From the NCBI GenBank assembly GCA_013399115.1, contig VXAA01003157.1:837239-901238 (forward strand): a DNA stretch of 64,000 nucleotides. Direction: 5' to 3'. A model generated the notes under the pieces. The model saw only the letters and a program-made list of their open reading frames with translations. It was not told where the DNA came from and did no database searches. This document shows, in pieces, positions 27,201 through 37,201 of the stretch. Source of the DNA: Anseranas semipalmata (taxonomy: Eukaryota; Chordata; Aves; Anseriformes; Anseranatidae). Position 1 is the first letter of the stretch. Each line of letters starts with the position of its first letter. The position numbers were made by a program, and so were the translations under genes.

Positions 27201-29799
27201 TCATTGAATTTATTTTTGGTTTCCAAAATGAGTAATGCATGCTTCTGATATAGTGCCTGTTAACTCCAAGAGCTACAGATAAAAACTCAAGGAAAGAACA
27301 TGGTGTGGCTACTCTTCTCTGTTCTAGAAATCATCCAGTGAAGAACAACCATGCTGGAGAACTAATACTCATATGCATCAAATCCATGTGAATTTCCTAT
27401 ACAACTTCCTATGCAACTAATTGCACATTCAGTAGTCAGTGGTATCTGTTGTGGTGTGTGCAGCAAATGTGAACAAGTAAAGCAAACTAACATGGTTTGA
27501 GTTGCCTCCCATTAGGTGATGGCTGAGCATGTGCACATGAAGAGTTACCACGGAGCAGCTGACACTTAGCAGTGTGCACATATTCTGTCTTTAAACTAAT
27601 TTGGCTCTTTAAAAGCTCTGTTCATGAATGCTCTCAAAGTACTTATAATCCCCCTCTCTCTCTCTCATTGCTTTAATAGCTTTGTATAGACTTCTCTAGC
27701 ATGTGCATTAAAAGGCAGAACAGGAAACAAAAGCAGAAGTATAAATACCTTGTCTAATTTAGGAAATTATAGTGGTTTAATTTTGCCATCCTCATTAAAG
27801 TAGCATGAGACCCTAGTGTAAACAAGGACAACAACATTAAAATGTGCTTAGTATTTGTCAAACCAACTAAATTCATGGTTTATCTGTTTTTGTCCAAGCT
27901 ATGTACTAAACGGTATTACCGGGTTAGCCACCTTTCATAAGACGCTTTATTTTTCAAATGTTTTCAAGACCATTAACTGCCTATGCATAATACTAGTGGT
28001 AGCCTGGATGGATGAAAATCTGAAATGAATGAGGAAAACTATGTAGCCAAATAAAGTCAACATGATATGCATGTTTTTTCATCACATTACATCAAGTAAA
28101 CAAGTTCTGCCCTCTTACTCTCCTCCAGTCTTTTCCTTCTCCCTTTTTACAATTTCATCAGTCGAAGCACGGTTGCCATTTTAAAATATTATACCTAATG
28201 CCTTTAGATCATTTATTTCCCCTGATGCAGGAAACAAATGGTATTCAAACACATTATACTTGTCACAAATTTTATGAACATAAATAAAACATACTGAGTG
28301 TCTGTCTTTCCTTATAATATCACCAGGATGCCAAAATCACCAAAAAAAAACTTTCTAATTATATTTTTTGGAATAGGGAGATGAGAGAAAATACATCAGA
28401 AATGCTAATAGCTTGTGTATTTGTTAAAATTACCTGTTGACACCCATGAAGGGTGAACAAAAGTCTCAGAGACTCTATACAAAGCTGACTTAGAAATTGC
28501 AGGCTGCAGTCACACAGCACAATGCTGTGTGTGCACTTAAAGATATATAGCTTTGTGGATTTCCCAGCTTTCCTACATTTTCTAAAAGATTAATGTGTTT
28601 TACTTGAGACAAGTTGCTAATGTAAATTCTCATTACTGTAAATTAAACCCAAAGACTTCTTGTTCCTCTTCTCAGCAGATGTGGAGACCAATATATACTG
28701 TCTTTCTATAATGAATGTTTTACACATGATCCCATCCATCTCCTCCATAAAGTCTTCTTTTGTACTAAACCAATCAAACCTAATGTTTTCCATCCTTCAT
28801 TGGCTACATCTCTCTCTCTATATATATGTATTTAATTTAGCTGCTCTCTCAACTTTTTCCAGCTTGCATATATCCTTCTCAAAATACGATGCATAAAACT
28901 GGCACAGAGCATTATGTGAGACTACAATGTGACTGGATGTCAATGTATATGAAACAATAGCAATGACAGATTTATTTCTGACATGATTCCTGAAGACTTT
29001 CTATTTTATTAATTGAATACTATGTACTAGAAATGATTTATTCAGCATGCAAGTGTCCTTTCACTGCTGAAGCAGAATAATTATCTCCCTGCAGGTGATA
29101 CTTCTATTAATACACCCTGGAATGTTATCTGCCTGCCTTTTGGAAAAGTACCACGTTTGTTGACTTGTTTTCACTTTCTGATCCAGTATAACATAGAGAC
29201 CCAACCCTGTTGTTTAGCAAGACCTCCCCCATTTATTCATTTGATTTCTATCTCCACTTTGTATTTTGCAGTTGGATTTCATCTTGCTGATTTCAGTTCA
29301 CCTCTCAAATGAATCGAAAGAGAAAGCAAAGCAATGGCAAAGAGGAAGAAGATTTTGTTCCAGGTATGCCTCTAAATAGAGACCGAAATAGGCTCAAATT
29401 TACAGAACTATTTAAGTCTAGTTCTTGAAGAGTGTGAAAGCTGAAAAATGTCATTAGATGAAGAACTTCCTCTTCAATATCCATTACCACAAACGCTGAA
29501 TAGCAGAGAACGTGGGAGGAAGGCAGAGAGGAGGAGGTGGTTTCATTCACACCACTCAGACCAGCTAAGTTCTACTCATGCCTTCAAATGTGTTTGTAAA
29601 GCCCTTCAAGATGCTGAAAATAAATAGTTTCTCTTTATTCCAGTACCCCAAAATATTAGTGAAAATATTGACTCACACTGAACTCAGATTAGGATTTTGT
29701 CACATTGCAATTGATAAACCTTTAGAGTTTGACAGGTAGCAACAGATAACAACTATACTATTACAGTTTTTCAACCACTTGTGCATCAACATTATTGTA
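27201..29799. other. Unique AT-rich non-coding DNA
   Basis: No gene or repeat recognised apart from short low-complexity runs (TCTC near 27655-27667, TATA near 28818-28828). Confidence 0.55.
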
Positions 29800-30235
29800 A
29801 TTTCATCACCTGTAAGTTCATCGTATTTCCCTGAGAGTGTCATAGGGGATATCATCAAAAGCCTTACTCAAGTCAAGAACTGTCACATCTTCTGCTTTTC
29901 CTTTTGTTCTCTAAGCCAGTTATTCTGACAAAAAAAAAAAAAAAGAGAGAGAGAGAGAGAGAGAAAGAAAGGAAAAAAAAGAAAGTAGGCTGGTTTGTCA
30001 TTATTTGTTCTTAGCAAATCCATATTAGCTGTCTCTTATCACCTTATTACTCTCCTAGTACTTTCAGATTGATTGCTTAATAAATTGTTCCAATAACTTT
30101 TGAGTATTTAATTTAGATGGACTGCTCTACAATTCTTTGGATTCTCCTTTTCTATGGATAGGCACTATCCCACCTGCCTTCTTCCAAGCCCCCGAAACCT
30201 TAATTGTCTCACACTAGATCTTGGAGACAAATGCT
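29800..30235 (-). mobile_element. Ancient CR1/L3-type LINE fragment (reverse transcriptase region)
   Basis: On the minus strand, 29880-29845 reads as VLDLSKAFD, the conserved RT segment usually written LDFSKAFD in CR1/L3 elements. Flanking blocks in the same orientation match the old amniote CR1 consensus as I remember it: TTGTTCTTAGCAAATCCAT at about 30005-30024, ATTGCTTAATAAATTGTTCC near 30072-30091, and TACAATTCTTTGGATTCTCC near 30130. The copy is strongly diverged and has no open frame. It is interrupted at 29930-29985 by an A-run/GA microsatellite. It is older than the other CR1 copies, which keep long open frames. The outer limits are approximate. Confidence 0.7.
29930..29985. repeat. 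Poly-A plus (GA)n polypurine tract
   Basis: 56 uninterrupted purines on the plus strand: about 15 A, then about ten GA units, then mixed GAAA/GGAAAA. It sits inside the ancient CR1 fragment, where the consensus has an AAAGAAGGAAA-like stretch. Confidence 0.9.
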
Positions 30236-30452
30236 GATGGTGTATTCGACTATGATGATTATTTAAAATCAGAATTTCAAAGCAAACTATTTGCGATATT
30301 ATATAGTTTTAGCTGCAAGTTAAGACCTTGAAAAAACCCACTGTACAGAAATATCATTGCCCCCAGGAGCATTTGTGTCCATTCCTTACAAAGATATTAT
30401 TTTATGTAAAATAACCAACTAAATGATTTTGGATGGATTTATAGGAAAATAT

Positions 30453-30518
30453 GGAAGGGAGAAAGGAAAGAAGGAAGGAAGGAAGGAAAAAGGGAAAGGA
30501 GGGAGGGAAGAAGGGAAA
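30453..30518. repeat. GGAA-rich polypurine tract
   Basis: 66 consecutive purines on the plus strand, mostly GGAA and GGGA units. The strand is all A/G, so a triplex-prone structure is possible. Confidence 0.9.
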
Positions 30519-30843
30519 TATACTTACAAAAAGGAAAATAAAGACAGATATGAAAAAGCATCACCAAGAAAGTTTTATACCTATCTAAATCTCTGTCAAC
30601 ACAGTACCCTAAAACAATGAATAAAAATAAATCAGAGCTCCCTAGAAGAAGAACACATGCAAGTAAGAAATCTAGAGCAAATCTGACTGCCTCAGAGAAG
30701 CCAATGTGGAAAAACTAAACTAGAGTATTCTCCAAAATATAGATGTCCCTACAGAAGTGTTTCCAACCAGTTTAGCTTAAAGTATTTCAGGCCTTGTATA
30801 TGTTTCTGGAAACACCTGTGAAATAAATAGTTGCCCAGATTAT

Positions 30844-30862
30844 AAACAAACAAACAAACAAA
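30844..30862. repeat. (AAAC)n microsatellite
   Basis: Four to five AAAC units. Confidence 0.85.
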
Positions 30863-31631
30863 TAAAAACCAAAAACATAGCTTGAAGCTAAAAGACTGTA
30901 GGCTGATTTACCAGACAGTCTTGCCGTTATTTAAGGCTGCCATTCTGTTTTTAAGTGAGAATGCAGTACTCAGTATGGAAATATTTTGATATTTAAAGAA
31001 CTCGGTGTACATTTTTATTTTTGAACATAATCACTGATAACAGTTACTTTGTGCACATTACTTGTCATTCTCATACATAATTTTATGCACAAAGTATTAA
31101 CTGTAGTTTACTCATATCAGTAATGTTGAATTATATCAGTAATTGAATATAGCCAATAATATTATCAAGTAAATACTGACTATTTCAAAAACTGTCTTAG
31201 GTAGGTGGAACACATAGGGAAGAGTTACGCTGTAGATAGAAGGTAAACATTAAGGTCATTCATCCAGTTTAAGGGATAAAAAGAGGAAACATAGCAGATA
31301 TAGCTGGCTTTCAATGTTTCCTTGTCCTTAGAACAAATTTGTCTTCTTACAGATTACAGTAAGCTATAAGGAGTGTGAGATGTCAGGAAATAGCATGAAA
31401 TCCTTTATGGAACTGGACAGGGAGACAGTGACGACTGGCAAGAAGTCAAGACAACTAAAGTGAGGAGGATATTTTTAAAAGCCCTCTCTGCTCACAGCAC
31501 GTCTCTTGTGGATATAAAGAATGGCTTGATAATGAGTCAGGCTCAGGTTTCAAATGTCCAGACCTGATGAAAGAATGAAAATTCTGTTTCAGTCCTCTAT
31601 TTTCCTGTTTGCTTGAAGGTGGTCCTATGTC

Positions 31632-32151
31632 TCATACTGCCTCCAGGTCTGGAACCCTCAGCACAAGAAGGATGTGGAGCTGTTAGAGCGGGTCCAGAGG
31701 AGGGCCACAAGGATGATCAAGGGGCTGGAGCACCTCTCCTATGAAGAAAGGCTGAAAGAGCTGGGGCTGTTCAGCCTACAGAAGAGAAGGATCTGGGGTG
31801 ACCTCATCGCAGCCTTTCAATACTTAAAGGGGTCTTATAAAAAGGATGGAGAAGGACTCTTTACTCGGTTAGATAAAAATAGGACAAGGGGGAATGGTTT
31901 TAAACTAAAAGAGGGGAGATTTAGTTTAGAGGTTAGAAGGAAGTTTTTCACTTAGAGGGTGGGGAGGCACTGGAACAGGTTGCCCAGGGAAGCTGTGGAT
32001 GCCCCATCCCTGGAGGTGTTCAAGACCAGGTTAGATGAGGCCCTGAGCAACCTGATCTAGTGGGTGGTGTCCCTGCCTATGGCAGGGGGGTGGAACTAGA
32101 TGATCCATGAGGTCCCTTCTAACCCAAGCTGCTCTATGATTCTGTGATTCT
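31632..32151 (+). mobile_element. 5'-truncated CR1 LINE
   Basis: Begins in the ORF2 C-terminal region (CAxGTCTGGAxCCCxCAGCAC, encoding [18 protein letters not shown]) and runs to a complete 3' end: GGAACTAGATGATCCATGAG, CCCTTCTAACCCAAGCTGCT and a terminal CTATGATTCTGTGATTCT. Its wording (EVRRKFFT, GRHWNRLP, LDEALSNLI) differs from the 6.2 kb copy, so it belongs to a different CR1 subfamily. Confidence 0.95.
31674..32060 (+). pseudogene. CR1 ORF2 C-terminal remnant
   Basis: One frame runs from the truncation to a stop at 32058-32060, which I take as the normal ORF2 end. It has a single premature TAG at 31953-31955, just after the RRKFFT motif. Recognisable blocks are [45 protein letters not shown] and [20 protein letters not shown]. 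The catalytic RT core is absent, so this is a relic. The near-intact frame suggests a comparatively young insertion. Confidence 0.9.
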
Positions 32152-33185
32152 CATCACATGCAGCCTCTCCATAGGAAAGTCCCCACAGTGTTAGCTCCCA
32201 TTAACAAGAGTATTATGATGTTGCTTTAAAATATTCCACATAAAGCATGTTAAACATGTTCATTTCTGTTTTCTCAGGCATGAAGAATCATAGGACTCCA
32301 TTTAAGGTGACATTTTTGTTCCATTTAGTGCTAATTATAAATACAGCAACATTTACAGCTAATTATGAATGTGCAGCATTTCTTCACAAAAATAACATTT
32401 CATCCTGTCTGATAGCACATCATTTCATCTTATTTTCTAAAAGGCTGCTATATTCAGAAATATTCTCTGTTTTCAAGCTGCTTCCATTAACTCTGTCTAG
32501 GGTCTGCTCCTCCTCCACAAAGTATCACTATTTGGAATTTCAATCAGATCACTCCATTACCTGTTTAGATGCTCAAATCATTATCAAGGTACCTCAAGAT
32601 TCAGGATTGTCTCCAAAACCTGGAAATTGTCTGACTGCCTGACTGTGAAAATGAGTGAAAATGTGAACATTACAGCCAGTCATTGAAATAATAACTGGGA
32701 AAGTTAAGAAACTGTTGTGAGATTACTGGTCGTTATGAAAAATTCAAGAGATGAGCTAACCAAAACCCAGGCAGGGCACTGCCAGTAGTGTCTGAAAGGT
32801 GGAGATGTTAACTGTTAGATATCAGTGTCTATAGCAAGACACTAATAGTTACTTAGTATTGCAAAGATGGTGTGCTACAAATGGAAAAAAATACTAAGTT
32901 CATAGTAAACTCCAACAAAAATATGAATATAACAAGAAGTTAATTTGATTCTGACAAGTAGCATGAGAATGGACCAGTGAGAGAGGCAAGCAAGATGATG
33001 CCCTGCAGGATGTCTCAGTCCAAATTTTTTGCAGAAATCTCTCCAGAGATAAGGAGAAATATTTGAGGAAGCAATACCATAGAGTTCCAGACAATTCTTA
33101 GGAGACACAAACAGGACAAATAATGAAACAAGCATTTTACTGGGGAAAAAAAAGATAGGACAGCCCAAAGCAGTAAAGAAATTAT
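32152..33185. other. Unique non-coding DNA
   Basis: Contains a 131-codon plus-strand open frame (32247-32642). It is rich in Phe, Leu, Ile and Ser, has no domain I can name, and lies in AT-rich DNA. I do not call it a gene. Confidence 0.5.
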
Positions 33186-33349
33186 GGAGAGGAGAGGAGA
33201 GGAGAGGAGAGGAGAGGCAGNAAAGGAAAGGAAAGGAAAGGAAAGGAAAGGAAAGGAAAGGAAAGGAAAGGAAAGGAAAGGAAAGGAAAGGAAAGGAAAG
33301 GAAAGGAAAGGAAAGGAAAGGAAAGGAAAGGAAAGGAAAGGAAAGGAAA
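33186..33349. repeat. Compound pentanucleotide array (GGAGA)n-(AAAGG)n with a single N
   Basis: About six GGAGA units (33186-33216) are followed by GCAG and an undetermined base at 33221, then about 25 perfect AAAGG units to 33349. Only purines occur on the plus strand apart from one C at 33218. The perfection of the second block suggests a young, unstable array. The N at the switch point suggests the true length is unknown. The open frame through it encodes only a Lys/Glu/Arg/Gly repeat and is not a gene. Confidence 0.95.
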
Positions 33350-35284
33350 ATAGACGTAATGCTTTTAAAAAAAAAAAAAAGGAGGCTTAATTAAAAAGAA
33401 TAGAAGAACATGAGCTATGAAAATTAAATGCACATAAGTAAGTTAGTTGGAAACACAGTCAAAACCAGAGTACGGTCTGTAAGAAAAAAAAGAAAAAGAA
33501 AGAAAAAAAAAGAAAAAAAAAAGAGCTAACTGTACAGCAAATGACAAAGAAAAGCCAGCAGAATGGCAGGATGGAAGGAATACTTTGACAAAGTGCTAAT
33601 CCCTGCTGACCATGCAGATCCAAGCAGTCCAGACATGCTGGAAGGACAGGACAGATTTCAAGGCAGAAGGAATGTGAGCACTGCCAGCAGAAAAAGGAGG
33701 CAGAAGGAGCAGTGATGTAGCTCAGTGGAGGAGAGCTGATGGTGCATAGAGCATAACTGCTGAGCTGTAAATAGCTAGAAGGACAAGTGTGAGCAAGGCA
33801 TCAGAAGTACAATCTTTTAAGCTTTTGAGCAGAGGTGATACTCTGTGACTAGCAAAACAGAGCAGCTGTTTCAATCTATAAGGCCACCTACCTAATTCAG
33901 GCAATGACAGATATAAATCTCTTTTGTCAGTTTCTGGAAAAAAAAATAAAAGATGAAAAATGAAACTTCTAACAGATTCAGATCAGTTATAAAAAAAGCT
34001 GAAGAGGAAAAGTACAGTTTCAGATCAGGCACTGTTTGGATGCATTCACACTGAGCTGACCAAGGACAAAAATGAGAATAGGGTTTGAAGTGTTCATTAT
34101 TTTCACTGACTTTGTGAAGGTGTTCATGAAGCAATTCTAACATAATTTAGCATTTAGAAAAGCATTATGGAAAGTAGCACAATCATATGATGTTCTAGGT
34201 AAAGCAAATTCTATTTTAAAATGTCATATATGAAACCTTCTCCAGTGAAACTGGTAGGTGGCTCACACTGTTTGACATTCTTCTATGCTTAATTAGTAAG
34301 GATGCTGTAACAGATCACAGATGAGAAATTGGATGATTCACATCTAACTCTCTAGTGTGCAAAGAGCACTACAGAGCTATTGGACACATGGTTTTCAACT
34401 TGGAAGAAATGGTTGTTAACAGCATTGATAATAAACTCACGAAACCAGTGTTCCAAGAGGGTTCCTCAACAACATGGAATTTACTATACAGCATGAAACA
34501 AGTTTCAAAACATTGAAGAATGGATATGGGGTAACACAGAATTATTTTTATGAGAATTTATGCAGCTGGATGTAGAAGAATAAATGATATTAAGATACAG
34601 GAATGGCAACAATCAAAAAAGTTAGAATGGAAGGAGCAAGACAGAAGACAAGAGGGGATGGCCAATAACTAGATGGCTGTACACAGGGACAGGACTTAGG
34701 TTTAACTGAAGTAAAAACACTAGAGTGTCACAGGGGAATTTACTGTGGGATAGCTGCAAGAATGGAACCACACCAGTCATTGATATAAACTTTAAAAATT
34801 ATTTATTGAGATAGGTATAGCAGGTAGATAGCAATCATTTCACATGCACACCAGTCAAGGCTTCTGTTCCTCTCCCCAGGACCCAGGGGAACGGGACATG
34901 CACCTCTGACCATTTAGTGTGTCTCAGTCCTGCCTGGCAGCCTGGACCCATTGCACAACAGTTCCACCACGGGCTCAGACTTCTACACAGTGTCAGAAGT
35001 CCATGTTGGGATGTTTCCCATGAAAGGCTAGGAACATACCAGGAAAGATGCATCTCTAGTAATACATCATATATACATCATATACTTTTGTATTCTTAAA
35101 AATGATCCAGAAATACCAGGGAAGACAGTGCAACTAGAAGGAAAAACAACGATTGTTGCAATAAAATGTTTCTGCAGTGGTAGTGCACAGTCTACACTTG
35201 TTCTAAGGAAAACAGACTTCAGTATACAGACTCAAAGGATGGAATTTGATCAGACCACTAATATTTTGTGCAACTTCTGTTTAC
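33350..35284. other. Non-coding DNA with a purine tract
   Basis: No gene recognised. An A-rich GAAA tract is at 33481-33525. A GC-richer patch at 34855-35010 carries overlapping short frames on both strands with no recognisable family. It might be an old repeat but I cannot name it. Confidence 0.5.
33481..33525. repeat. A-rich (GAAA)n polypurine tract
   Basis: 45 consecutive purines on the plus strand. Confidence 0.85.
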
Positions 35285-36402
35285 TTTGGTGTCAATTTCA
35301 GCAAGGCTTTGACTTTGTCTTCTTCAATGTCCGGTGTAACCAATTGTGGTCTGGCAATCAGAAGACAACTAGATGAGCAAAAAACCTGTTCAGCAGCTGT
35401 GCTTATAGGGCAGTGATCACTGAGTCAATCAGTGGCCTGGAGGATGTGAAAGAGGGACTCTAATCACATTTACAGATGACAAGATGACACCATTGGAGGT
35501 ACCTATTGATATGCTTATGGTCAGGGCTGCCATTCAGGGCACCTAGACAAGCTGGAGGAACCTTAACTAATTCAACTAATTAACTAATTCAAAAAGGAAG
35601 GAAGGAAGGAAGGAAGGAAGGAAGGAAGGAANNNNNNNNNNNNNNNNNNNNNNNNNNNNNNNNNNNNNNNNNNNNNNNNNNNNNNNNNNNNNNNNNNNNN
35701 NNNNNNNNNNNNNNNNNNNNNNNNNNNNNNNNNNNNNNNNNNNNNNNNNNNNNNNNNNNNNNNNNNNNNNNNNNNNNNNNNNNNNNNNNNNNNNNNNNNN
35801 NNNNNNNNNNNNNNNNNNNNNNNNNNNNNNNNNNNNNNNNNNNNNNNNNNNNNNNNNNNNNNNNNNNNNNNNNNNNNNNNNNNNNNNNNNNNNNNNNNNN
35901 NNNNNNNNNNNNNNNNNNNNNNNNNNNNNNNNNNNNNNNNNNAAGGAAGGAAGGAAGGAAGGAAGGAAGGAAGAAAAGGGCCCAGCACCAAGAAAGGAAG
36001 AGCCCCTTACAATGATGTGATCTGGGGTTGGGCTTGGGAAGCAGTTCTGCTGACACAGATGCTGGAGCCTAATGAGGAGGTTAGTGAGGAGGCAGAGCCA
36101 GGCTCTTCCCAGCACTGCATGGCAGGAGGATGAGAGACAGTAGGCACAAGTAGAAAACAGAGGTTCAGATTGGCTATGAGGAAAATAATTTTCACCATGA
36201 GGTGAAAAGCTCAGCAGTGGAGCAGGTTGCCCAGAGTGTTTACATACTCTCAATCCTTGGACGTTTTCAAGACCCAATTGTATAAAGTCCTGAGCAACCT
36301 GTTTAGACCCACAGGTGACCCTGCTTTAAGCAGAAAGTTGGACTAGAGACCTCCTGAGGTCCCTCCACACCTGAATTATCCTATGATCTTACGGTTCTAT
36401 AA
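35285..36402 (+). mobile_element. Ancient CR1 LINE split by an AAGG microsatellite and a gap
   Basis: The left part has ATTTCAGCAAGGCTTTGACTTTG (the DFSKAFDTV block), a GCAGTGATCACTGAGTCAATCAG-like segment, TTTACAGATGACAAGATGACACC (FADD region) and GGGCTGCCATTCAGGGCACC (AAIQRDL region). The right part, after the microsatellite, has GGAGGCAGAGCCAGGCTCTTC, a GAGAxAGTAGGCACAAGTAGAAAACAGAGG block, GAGCAGGTTGCCCAGAG and GAGxTGGACTAGAGACCTCC, then an eroded CTATGATCTTACGGTTCTAT tail. These are consecutive parts of CR1 ORF2 and its 3' end in one orientation. I therefore read this as a single old insertion, interrupted by a tetranucleotide expansion. No frame survives. Confidence 0.8.
35595..35973. 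repeat. (AAGG)n microsatellite containing a 311-base N gap
   Basis: Perfect AAGG units flank an N run at 35632-35942. The gap almost certainly represents unresolved repeat, and its true length is unknown. It sits where the CR1 consensus has an AAAGGAAAGTGC-like stretch following the FADD/AIQRDL region, a plausible seed for the expansion. The minus-strand open frames spanning it (35576-36277 and overlaps) are artefacts of the N run plus Pro-Ser-Phe-Leu repeats. Confidence 0.95.
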
Positions 36403-37084
36403 CGTAGATAATGAATAAATGAGCAAATTCTCTAATAAAATCTAACAAACTGAAATTCTTATAAAATTTAAAGCAGATCTAATTTTAAGTCTAAATTCTG
36501 TATCTTAACAGTCCAAGACTACTTCAGCAAAACCAGTTAATATGGCACTCACACTTCAGCAGAGTGGGAGACAAAATAGCTGTGATTTTCCCAGCATTTT
36601 TACATCCATTTGCAATATATTAGTCAGGACCTAACAGAAACAATTAGATCCAGGCTTGCTGAGGGTAAAAATGCATTTCTATAGTGTTTGATTTATGTAT
36701 TCTGAAGTGCTTTAGCAGAAACAATATATCCATTAAGAACAGCTTAAAAGGCAAAAATACTATTAGGGTTTAACATATGCATAGAAAGTTATAAAGAAGC
36801 AAGTAGTTCTAGGGACCATTTTCACTGTTTTTCCTCTTGCTCCATGTGAATTTAATGCAATGTTAGAAAAGGAATCTTCAGTAGGATTGAATGAACATCT
36901 TGGGCGTTCCTGATTGATTTCCTTGAATCACCGATTCAAGTTAATATTCAAGTTCTGAGGCTAAGAATACAGCAAAAATTAGACTTTTCACTAATTTTCA
37001 CAGTAACATTTCAGTGCGTATGAATTGACAACAGCACAAAATGACATAAAGAGGCTTGGCTACTGGACAACTTTATGAACAGTT
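36403..37084. other. Unique AT-rich non-coding DNA
   Basis: No gene or repeat recognised. Confidence 0.55.
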
Positions 37085-37201
37085 AGGACTTAGAGATATG
37101 GTTTAGTGTGGGCCTTGTTAGAGTTAGGTCAGAGGTTGGACTAGGTGATCTTGGAGGTCTCTTCCAACCTGAACGATTCTGTGATTCTGTGATTCTGTGA
37201 C
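37085..37201 (+). mobile_element. CR1 LINE 3'-end fragment
   Basis: GAxATATGGTTTAGTGTGGG, GTTAGAGTTAGGTCAGAGGT, TGGACTAGGTGATCTTGGAG and TCTCTTCCAACCTGAACGAT are followed by three GATTCTGT units. This is the same tail type as the minus-strand copies at 48.4, 62.7 and 62.9 kb (GGTTGGAAAAGACC in inverse). Confidence 0.95.

Larger units (their letters stand above)
30236..31631. other. Non-coding DNA with simple repeats
   Basis: No gene recognised. The short open frame at 30423-30620 is created by the GGAA-rich polypurine tract and is not a credible protein. Confidence 0.55.

Noticed and set aside
32247..32642. 131-codon plus-strand open frame
   Set aside because: Composition is that of AT-rich chance ORFs (Phe, Leu, Ser, Ile), no domain, no promoter or splice context, no family resemblance.
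33184..33390. Lys/Glu/Arg/Gly repeat protein frame
   Set aside because: Translation of a pentanucleotide microsatellite, whose 5-base period gives a stop-free frame by composition.
35576..36277. Long minus-strand open frames (up to 233 codons)
   Set aside because: They exist only because the 311-base N run is read as open and the AAGG repeat encodes Pro-Ser-Phe-Leu without stops.
37180..37201. Regular GATTCTGT repeats considered as a CRISPR-like or satellite array
   Set aside because: This is the normal 8-base terminal repeat of the CR1 3' end; the same units end the copies at 7.4, 27.2 and 32.15 kb.
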